A stretch of DNA of 7,041 nt from Candidatus Sericytochromatia bacterium (GTDB lineage Bacteria > Cyanobacteriota > Sericytochromatia > UBA7694). The DNA lies in contig CAJYHH010000689.1 in the NCBI GenBank assembly GCA_913773825.1, positions 1 through 7,041 on the forward strand. The letters run 5' to 3'. The notes under the pieces are model-generated. The model had not been told where the DNA came from. It worked only from the letters and a program-made list of their open reading frames with translations, and ran no database searches. Below are positions 1 to 6,179 of the stretch, piece after piece (the stretch's first letter is position 1; every line of letters begins with the position of its first letter). A program made the translations under genes and the position numbers.

Positions 1-1268
1 AAGCGGGATTTAATCTGGCTGAGTTCTGCGGCGCGATGCTCAGCCTGAATTCGCTCGTCAATTTCAAGCTGTAACGTGCTGAGGTAAGCCTGATAATCAT
101 GACGCAGCATATACAGGCTTTCATACAGCTCCTGGTAAGGGCCGTTGAGCTCTGTTACCGGAATTTGCAGGGTTTCGTCAGCTTGTTTATGCAGCAAAAT
201 ATCCCCAACTAACTGGCCTGCCTGACTGAGAAACTGCTCGCGCTCTTGTTTGAGTCTGGCAATTTCGCGTGCTTGTTCATGCAGGCGCTGACGTAAGCCA
301 AACCAGGGCAGACGGTTGCGTTGCTGGGTAGATTTAAGGCTTTTGCTCTGCTGCAGACGCTCAATTTTTTGCAGCGCTTCTGGCAGGCTGCCCGCTATGA
401 TCAGCTCATAATTGAGATGGGTTAATAAGGTCGCAACAATTTTAGCGACACCGCGGGGCCAGTGGGCGGTAATCACGCAAATCACATCCCCGGGCTGGGG
501 ACTGGCATCGCCGGTTTCACCGCGAATCAGACGATAGGCTTCAAGTGTGCAGTGGCGCATTTTGCTGGCGTCAATTATCAGCACGGCCCGGCCAAAATGG
601 CGACGCTGGATGCTGAGATGGCGGGCATGGACGGCCAGCATATGCATCGCGGCCCTGGCATTAATTAAGCCTTCGCCACAACAGAGCAGAGTCTGCGGGC
701 TGGGCTGATAATAGCTCAGCCGCACATGATCGCTGCTCAAGTGTTCTTCAATGAGTTCTGGGCCGGTTAAATCGCCCTGTCGGCGGCGTAATTCAGGTAA
801 AATTAAGGCTTTGGCTTCTTCTAAACTTTGATGCGTAAACATCTGCTGGCTGGTTCCAGGGTGCATGCGTTGAATCACCCGAACCACCCCCCGAAAAAAG
901 GGCTGAGGAATCACGCCGTGGATGCTCAGATGGGGGTTGTTCAGGCCCCTGTTTCGGCTTGAAAACAATACGCTCTGGGCGGTTAGACTCAGGCTCTCAA
1001 GGTCGCTGGCATCCAGCAAGAGTAAAGCACGACTTGGGTCTGTTTCAAGCTGATCATACAGAAGGTTAAGCAGGTTCAAAAAGTCTTGGGCCAGATGGCG
1101 GTCCATATTACCGCTGACGCTCAGCAGGACCAGACCTGGTTCTGACAGGCTCAGAGAGACTGTGCCCTTGAGACTTTTTACCTGTTGGGCTTCCAGCCGG
1201 TTGAGCCAGGGGAGCTCAGGCTGCGGCTTGTGTTGCCAAGACAGAGAAGAATGAGGTCGCGTTGCCAT
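1..1268 (-). CDS. Sensor histidine kinase with tandem STAS-like input domains (3' end outside window)
   Basis: Reading the minus strand from the ATG at 1268 gives 422 uninterrupted codons running off the left edge. Residues about 36-157 and 182-303 are two related alpha/beta units. Each has a hydrophobic strand ending in 'LLDAS' or 'IIDAS' (residues 84-88 and 230-234), then a 'VI..P.GV' stretch and a closing 'SLEEA' or 'SLPEA' helix. This resembles STAS/SpoIIAA-like folds. A charged, helical region follows (about 325-350 and 378-415), including a segment like the second helix of HAMP. The last residues, 'AAELSQIKSRF', closely match the lead-in to a HisKA domain; the neighbouring kinase has 'SANRIKSEFLANMSHE' at the same point. 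The phospho-accepting His should therefore lie just outside the window. No signal peptide or membrane segment is visible, so a cytoplasmic kinase is inferred. A TAA directly precedes the ATG in frame, so no start further upstream is possible. The STAS assignment is by pattern only; the kinase call is firmer but rests on the boundary motif. Confidence 0.82.
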   Translation of the reverse strand, partial: MATRPHSSLSWQHKPQPELPWLNRLEAQQVKSLKGTVSLSLSEPGLVLLSVSGNMDRHLAQDFLNLLNLLYDQLETDPSRALLLLDASDLESLSLTAQSVLFSSRNRGLNNPHLSIHGVIPQPFFRGVVRVIQRMHPGTSQQMFTHQSLEEAKALILPELRRRQGDLTGPELIEEHLSSDHVRLSYYQPSPQTLLCCGEGLINARAAMHMLAVHARHLSIQRRHFGRAVLIIDASKMRHCTLEAYRLIRGETGDASPQPGDVICVITAHWPRGVAKIVATLLTHLNYELIIAGSLPEALQKIERLQQSKSLKSTQQRNRLPWFGLRQRLHEQAREIARLKQEREQFLSQAGQLVGDILLHKQADETLQIPVTELNGPYQELYESLYMLRHDYQAYLSTLQLEIDERIQAEHRAAELSQIKSR

Positions 1269-1276
1269 TTAATGAT

Positions 1277-1285
1277 ATTTTAGCA
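1277..1285 (-). promoter_or_regulatory. Extended -10 promoter candidate for the left kinase gene
   Basis: On the minus strand the sequence reads TGC-TAAAAT, an extended -10 (TGn) with five of six matches to TATAAT. No convincing -35 lies 16-18 bp upstream, which is common for extended -10 promoters. Only 8 bases separate the hexamer from the ATG at 1268, so transcription would begin at or just before the start codon. The absence of a Shine-Dalgarno sequence at that ATG fits this. The gene may also be read through from the large kinase upstream. Confidence 0.4.
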
Positions 1286-1368
1286 TTGAGCTTGAACTCC
1301 GATCCACGAGATGCTCATAACCTAAACAGAGCGCTTATTTGATATGGTTAGCCTGAGAGGTGCCGAGC

Positions 1369-4300
1369 TTAGCGCCTGACCTGATAAGCTGTCTGTAAAG
1401 CGGACTCTGGGCTCAGGGGCAAGCGTAAATAAAAGGTGGTGCCTCGGCCGGGTTCACTGTCACAGTCGAGTTGGGCACCGAGCATCTCGCTCAGGCGTTT
1501 GACAATCGACAGGCCTAAGCCCGTGGAGGCCTCGCCAGCGGTGGGGCGGGCGGAGAGTTTGGCAAACTTTTGATAGAGTTTGGCTTTGTCTTCGGGGGTA
1601 AAGCCAGGGCCTTCGTCACGAAGCGTCAAAAGCACCTCTGAACGGGTCTGTTTAAGGCTCAGCCAGACCCTGCGATCAGGTGGTGAGTATTTAATCGCGT
1701 TGCTGAGCAGATTATCGAGAATTTGCATCAGCAGATTTTCGTCACTCACCAGCTCAACAGGGTCTTTTGGCAGGTCAATGAGCAATTCAATCCGTTTGCG
1801 TTCAGCCTGATTTTGATACTGTTCGCTGAGGCGAGCCGTAAAATGGCTTAGATCAAAGGCCTGGGACTCAACGACCATGCGGCCAGATTCAATTTTATTG
1901 ACGTCTAACAGCTTGGTAATAATTAAGCGGATGCGTTGGGCATTCCGCGTAATCATCTGCATATAGTCACTGAGTTCAGATGGCGTAAGCCGCTGTTTGC
2001 GGGCATCGACCATATCCGCACTCATCATAATAGTGGTTAACGGATTTTTGAGGTCGTGGGCCACAATGCCTAAAAACTGATTTTTTTCTTCGTTCAGACT
2101 GGCGAGTTTTTCATTTAGGCCTTCTAAACGATGCATATAGTCCAGAATAGTGTCACGAGCCTGTTTGAGCTCCATGTGTAGTCTGACTCTGGCTAACAGC
2201 TCTGCCCGTTCAAAGGGCTTGGTCAGATAGTCAACCGCCCCGGCTTCAAATCCTTTGAGCAGATCTTCGGTTTCGGTGCGCGCGGTTAAGAAAATCAGCG
2301 GAATATCGCGAAGCTCAGGGTCTGCTTTAAGATGGCGGCACACCGCGTAGCCATCAATATCGGGCATAATAATGTCGCAAAGAATCAGATCGGGTTTGCG
2401 GCGGGCCAGGACTTTAAAACACATCGCGCCCCCATTGGCGCCCGCCACGTCAATCCCTGATTCTTGCAGCAGTTCACTTAAAAGCTGTAGATTGCGCGGA
2501 TCATCGTCGACAATCAGCACCAGCGGTGGCTTAGGCGCTTCTGTCAGCTGATTTTTAAGCTTGCGGCTTAGACTCAATGCCGCTTCAAAGTCAAAGCGGG
2601 CCAGGGCTTGCTCTAATTGTTCACGCAAGCCTGCTGGCAAACCCGTAAGCTGGTCAAGCAGCTTACGCGCGCCAGGGTCAAACTCTTCGAGTCGAGCTTC
2701 AAAATTGGCTAATAAAGCTGGATCCAAGGGGCCTGCCGGCTCGCTGTGAACCGCCGGTGCCGGCAGACTGCGGGCCAGCATGATCTGGAGTTGATTGAGT
2801 TCTGCGCTAAGGTTTTGGCGCAGGATAGCCGTGGATTCTGCTGAGTGGGTTTGTTTGAGGCCTGATTCCAGTGCTCGGGCCTGCTCTGCCAGGCTCTTCA
2901 TCCCGAGATTGGCGGCGACGCCGACCAGCGTGTGAACCAGGCGCAGGCGCTCAGCTGGAGCTAAGCTGGCATACTCCGTTTCAAAATTTGCAAAGTCAAG
3001 CTGGAATTCACGCAGCAAACCCAGATAAAAAGCCTGTTTGCCGCCTGTTCGGCGTATGGCCGCTTCTGTGTCGATGCCAGGCAGACTTGACAGCGGGGAG
3101 GACTGAGCTGGCTGAGCGGCTTGGTTTAAGGGCGGGTTAGAGGGTGTAAGAGGGGCCGCGCTGAGAGGCAGACCAACGGGACGCAGCAGCGTGGTTTCGG
3201 GATCAGGTAGCCAGCGAATCAGGGCTCTAAACAGCTCTTCCATTTCAATTGGCTTGGTGACACAATCGTTCATACCGGCTTCTAAAACCTGCTCACGGAC
3301 ACCGGCTACAGCATCAGCTGTCATCGCGACAATCGGCAGGTCTTTAAATTCAGCGCGGGCGCGAATGGCGCGGGCAGCGGTATAGCCGTCCATCACTGGC
3401 ATCTGTAAATCCATCAAGACCAGTTGATAAGCGTGTTCCTGTAAGCGCTCCAGGGCCTGGGCGCCGTGTTTGGCAATCTGAACCTGGAAGCCTTCTGACT
3501 CGAGCAGTTCCTGAGCCACTTGCTGATTGATCAAATTATCTTCAACTAAGAGCAGCTGAGCACCGCGATAAGCCTGTAATTGCTCTCGCCAAAGTTCTTC
3601 AGCCCGCATCGGCTCTGCTGCGGCTGGAGCCAGCTGGAGCGCTTCTAAAATGGCGTCATAGACGGTCGAAGGCGTCAGGGGCTTTAGCAGCATGCCGTCG
3701 ACATTGATCTGTTCAAGCTGCAGCAGCAGATCTTCGCGGCCGTAAGCGGTCATGAGAATCACAGCGGGCTGTTTTTCTGCCGGAATCTGGCTGCGAATCT
3801 GGCGCAGGGTTTCAATCCCGTCCATGCCGGGCATTTTCCAGTCGAGTAAAATCAGCTGAGGCAGATGATCCGTGCTTAATAACTGCAGGGCGGCTTTGCC
3901 TGAGCCGACTGTGTCGACACGCATGCCAAAGCCGCGCAGGTAGTCTGAGACAATTTCCTGAACATGAACCTGATCGTCGATGATTAAAGCCTGTAAACCG
4001 TTGATAATCTGGGGCAGGACTTGTTTGCGAGGGTTTTCTGACGGTAGCCGGAAGCGAGCTGTAAACCAGAAACAGCTGCCTTTGTCAGGCTCACTTTCAA
4101 CCCCGATTTCACCGTCCATGGCTTCTGCCAGGCGTTTGGCAATGGTCAGACCTAAACCCGTGCCGCCAAACTGACGCGTAATCGAGGCATCAGCCTGATT
4201 AAAGGCTGTAAACAGTCGGCTAATCTGGTCTTGACTGAGGCCAATGCCTGTATCTTTGACGCTAAAGCGCAGCTGTATATCTGCCGCGCTGCTGTGCTCA

Positions 4301-5844
4301 ATTTTAACCGCCACTGTGACAGATCCGGATTCGGTAAACTTAATCGCGTTATTGACCAGATTGAGCAAAATCTGCTCTAAGCGCAGCGAGTCGCCAATTA
4401 AATACTGAGGCACCTGATCGCGTAAGTCAAAAATCAGCTCTAAGCCTTTTTCATTGGCTTTAAGTGATAACAAAGTTGAAAGGGTGTTGAGTACCTGATT
4501 AAAGTCAAACGTTGCGCTTTCAAGCTCCAGTTTGCCGGCTTCAATTTTAGAAAAATCGAGCACATCATTAATCACGCGCAAAAGATTCTGGGCTGAAGAC
4601 TGAATCTTGCGCACATAGTCAAGTTGTTTTGGATGTAAGCCGGTTTTTTCGAGCAGATGATTCAGACCAATAATGGCGTTCATCGGCGTGCGGATCTCAT
4701 GGCTCATATTGGCTAAAAATTCGCTCTTGATGCGATTGGCAGATTCAGCGGCTTCTTTTGCTTCGTGCAGGGCGCTCTGAAAGCGCAGACGTTCACTGAT
4801 ATCGCTAAAGGCGACAATCGCTAAGCTGACTTCGCCTTGTTCATCAAAGACCGGTGAGCCCCAGATCTGAATCGGCACCCGTTTATCGGGCTGCTGAATC
4901 TCCAGATCGTCAATCACCACCGACTCCCCTCTTAAAGCGCGGGAAATCGGCATTTGTTCAACAGGGTAAAGAAGATTGGTTCCTCGTATATAGGCCTGGT
5001 AGACTTCGGCTAAATCGCCATGCGTCTCAGGATCAATGCCTTTGCCCTGCAGCTCAATCGCCTTTTGGTTGACGTATTGCAGCTGATAATCCGGGCCCAT
5101 AATGCTGACGCCAATCGGCAAGGCATCTAAAAACTGACGGGTTTTGGCTTCGCTGAGCTTAAGCGCTTCTTCAATTCTGTAGCGCTCAGTCAGATTATGT
5201 AAGCTGACCAGAATTTTATCGCCAAACCGAGAATAAATCCGCTCACAGAGATAGCGGCTGCCGTCTTTGGCTGTGAGCCAGACCGGTTCACCCGCTTGAT
5301 TTTCGCCAGCTTCAATCCGTTTTAAGCTGGCCTGGCTGACTGCTGCCCGGTATTCAGGGTCCGGGTACATTTTTTCTTGCCAGTCTGCACTCGTCGGCAG
5401 TTCTTGGCGGGTATAGCCAATGAGCTTGCTAAAGGCCTTGTTGATGTAATAGATACGGCCAGGGCGATCCTGAGTCGGCACAAACTCTAATAAGGTCATC
5501 GGAATCGGGGAAAGATCCAGCATTCTGCGCATACTGGCCGGTAACTCATCTGCGCGACAGGCTTCAAGTAAAATCAAGCCTGACTGACTGCTTAAGCGGG
5601 CGCTTAATTCCAGCTCACTCAGGGTTTTAACATTCAGCATCACCGTCTGCCCTTGAGCCGCTTTATCCAAAGCGCTGTTAAACGGATCGCGATCTGTCAA
5701 CGCGATCAACTCGGTGAGGGGCTGCTTTTCAAGCGCTGAGCGGGTCTGGCCAAGTAAATCACTTCCGGCTTCATTGACCAGCAAAATCTGGCCCTGTTGA
5801 TCAGAGACAATAATCAACTCATCTTGAAGTTCAAGCTTTTCCAT
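1369..5844 (-). CDS. Giant cytoplasmic hybrid histidine kinase with two complete kinase cores
   Basis: About 1491 residues, numbered from the ATG at 5844. Order: PAS (4-97), PAS (105-220), PAS (230-351), HisKA with H382 in 'NMSHEIRTP', HATPase (N box 495-503, G1 DTGIG 531-535, G2 560-566), REC1 (D623/D624, D668, T699, K721), REC2 (E768/D769, D812, T842, K864), a Pro/Ala/Ser-rich linker, HPt (about 925-1018, H971), a helical spacer (1041-1101), REC3 (D1113-D1115, D1157, T1187, K1209), coiled coil, HisKA with H1263 in 'VAHDLKNPL', and HATPase (N box 1378-1386, G1 1410-1414, G2 1441-1445). It should autophosphorylate on His and pass phosphate through REC and HPt domains; the final target is unknown. 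All canonical residues are present except the HPt lysine, which is V974. No transmembrane segment is seen, so it is probably soluble, with signals sensed by the PAS domains. A GGGAAG site sits 9 nt before this ATG; a GTG at 5850 is only 3 nt from it and less likely. No T-rich terminator follows the stop. Domain calls are strong; signal and output are not known. Confidence 0.96.
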   Translation of the reverse strand: MEKLELQDELIIVSDQQGQILLVNEAGSDLLGQTRSALEKQPLTELIALTDRDPFNSALDKAAQGQTVMLNVKTLSELELSARLSSQSGLILLEACRADELPASMRRMLDLSPIPMTLLEFVPTQDRPGRIYYINKAFSKLIGYTRQELPTSADWQEKMYPDPEYRAAVSQASLKRIEAGENQAGEPVWLTAKDGSRYLCERIYSRFGDKILVSLHNLTERYRIEEALKLSEAKTRQFLDALPIGVSIMGPDYQLQYVNQKAIELQGKGIDPETHGDLAEVYQAYIRGTNLLYPVEQMPISRALRGESVVIDDLEIQQPDKRVPIQIWGSPVFDEQGEVSLAIVAFSDISERLRFQSALHEAKEAAESANRIKSEFLANMSHEIRTPMNAIIGLNHLLEKTGLHPKQLDYVRKIQSSAQNLLRVINDVLDFSKIEAGKLELESATFDFNQVLNTLSTLLSLKANEKGLELIFDLRDQVPQYLIGDSLRLEQILLNLVNNAIKFTESGSVTVAVKIEHSSAADIQLRFSVKDTGIGLSQDQISRLFTAFNQADASITRQFGGTGLGLTIAKRLAEAMDGEIGVESEPDKGSCFWFTARFRLPSENPRKQVLPQIINGLQALIIDDQVHVQEIVSDYLRGFGMRVDTVGSGKAALQLLSTDHLPQLILLDWKMPGMDGIETLRQIRSQIPAEKQPAVILMTAYGREDLLLQLEQINVDGMLLKPLTPSTVYDAILEALQLAPAAAEPMRAEELWREQLQAYRGAQLLLVEDNLINQQVAQELLESEGFQVQIAKHGAQALERLQEHAYQLVLMDLQMPVMDGYTAARAIRARAEFKDLPIVAMTADAVAGVREQVLEAGMNDCVTKPIEMEELFRALIRWLPDPETTLLRPVGLPLSAAPLTPSNPPLNQAAQPAQSSPLSSLPGIDTEAAIRRTGGKQAFYLGLLREFQLDFANFETEYASLAPAERLRLVHTLVGVAANLGMKSLAEQARALESGLKQTHSAESTAILRQNLSAELNQLQIMLARSLPAPAVHSEPAGPLDPALLANFEARLEEFDPGARKLLDQLTGLPAGLREQLEQALARFDFEAALSLSRKLKNQLTEAPKPPLVLIVDDDPRNLQLLSELLQESGIDVAGANGGAMCFKVLARRKPDLILCDIIMPDIDGYAVCRHLKADPELRDIPLIFLTARTETEDLLKGFEAGAVDYLTKPFERAELLARVRLHMELKQARDTILDYMHRLEGLNEKLASLNEEKNQFLGIVAHDLKNPLTTIMMSADMVDARKQRLTPSELSDYMQMITRNAQRIRLIITKLLDVNKIESGRMVVESQAFDLSHFTARLSEQYQNQAERKRIELLIDLPKDPVELVSDENLLMQILDNLLSNAIKYSPPDRRVWLSLKQTRSEVLLTLRDEGPGFTPEDKAKLYQKFAKLSARPTAGEASTGLGLSIVKRLSEMLGAQLDCDSEPGRGTTFYLRLPLSPESALQTAYQVRR

Positions 5845-5853
5845 TGTCACAAG

Positions 5854-5859
5854 CTTCCC
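5854..5859 (-). promoter_or_regulatory. Shine-Dalgarno-like site deciding the start of the large kinase
   Basis: GGGAAG on the minus strand lies 9 nt before the ATG at 5844 but only 3 nt before the in-frame GTG at 5850. The spacing favours the ATG, making the protein two residues shorter than the longest open frame. Confidence 0.5.
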
Positions 5860-5870
5860 ATCATCAGGCG

Positions 5871-5891
5871 TTCTCGTTAGATTCTCGTTAG
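5871..5891. repeat. Tandem direct repeat with 11-bp period
   Basis: The ten-base word TTCTCGTTAG (plus strand) occurs at 5871-5880 and again at 5882-5891, one base apart. An 11-bp period is about one helical turn, so both copies would face the same side of the DNA, as expected for paired sites of a dimeric or tandem-binding regulator. It lies 27-47 nt upstream of the large kinase ATG, inside the predicted leader. The repeat itself is certain; a regulatory role is inferred. Confidence 0.6.
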
Positions 5892-5924
5892 CAAATCATG
5901 GGCAGTGACATCAAAAAACGTCAA

Positions 5925-5963
5925 TCAAAGTTCGTTGTCGTTTCTCAGTTCGCTTAGGGTCAT
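5925..5963 (-). other. Possible 12-codon leader ORF
   Basis: In the predicted 5' leader of the large kinase, an ATG at 5963 opens a frame MTLSELRNDNEL ending in TGA at 5925. An AGGG lies about 6 nt before the ATG. It shows no run of a single amino acid of the kind seen in attenuation peptides, and no clear downstream terminator/antiterminator pair. It may be chance. Confidence 0.15.
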
Positions 5964-6012
5964 CACAGCCCTGGTCACCACGAGCTCACCCAGCCCGAGC
6001 TGACTGTCAACT

Positions 6013-6041
6013 ATTGTACTTTCGACTTGCAAAAATCTCAA
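6013..6041 (-). promoter_or_regulatory. Sigma70-type promoter for the large kinase
   Basis: On the minus strand TTGAGA (6041-6036) and TACAAT (6018-6013) are separated by exactly 17 bp. Each hexamer matches the housekeeping consensus at five of six positions. An A/T-rich block directly upstream (6041-6062) could act as an UP element. Predicted transcription would begin near 6006, giving a leader of about 160 nt before the kinase ATG. A weaker alternative, TTGACG-N18-CATGAT (5924-5895), lies closer to the gene. Confidence 0.6.
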
Positions 6042-6080
6042 ATTTATTTCAATTTTAAAAAATGCGCGCTGCTCAGTTGT

Positions 6081-6119
6081 CCCTTGCTCACAGACAGAGC
6101 TTGCGCTTGTAAGCAAGGG
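6081..6119. repeat. Imperfect inverted repeat downstream of the porin gene
   Basis: The arms CCCTTGCT (6081-6088) and AGCAAGGG (6112-6119) are perfectly complementary. After a C/A mismatch the pairing continues with ACA/TGT (6090-6092 and 6108-6110), and an inner AGC/GCT can close a TTGC loop. It begins 61 nt past the porin stop. On the minus strand a T6 run appears only 18 nt after the stem, so it is not a textbook intrinsic terminator. It may protect or end the porin mRNA, or bind a regulator upstream of the kinase promoter. Confidence 0.45.
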
Positions 6120-6179
6120 CTTATTGGGCCTGAGCTCTGAAACAGCTGCGCCAGTGCTTTAAATGCTTTTAATCAGGCT

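Larger units (their letters stand above)
5845..6179. other. Intergenic control region between porin and large kinase
   Basis: This 335-bp stretch separates the porin stop from the large kinase start. On the minus strand, in order of transcription, it holds an imperfect inverted repeat (6081-6119), an AT-rich block (6041-6062), a sigma70-like promoter (6013-6041), a possible 12-codon ORF (5925-5963), a tandem repeat (5871-5891) and the Shine-Dalgarno-like site (5854-5859). A longer open frame on the minus strand (5925-6116) looks non-coding. No tRNA or recognised riboswitch was seen. Confidence 0.6.

Noticed and set aside
462..668. Plus-strand 68-codon frame
   Set aside because: It lies opposite the continuous minus-strand kinase frame (1-1268), which has clear domain content; this one is a shadow.
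1580..5072. Several plus-strand frames of 60-90 codons
   Set aside because: All lie opposite the large kinase gene, which has intact motifs throughout. Their Ser/Arg-rich composition is what antisense reading of this gene gives.
5925..6116. 63-codon minus-strand frame in the intergenic region
   Set aside because: It spans the inverted repeat and the kinase promoter, has no ribosome-binding site at its start and shows no recognisable domain.
6128..6178. GCCTGA/TCAGGC inverted repeat just after the porin stop
   Set aside because: The six-base arms are separated by 39 nt with no T-run, so a terminator cannot be supported.
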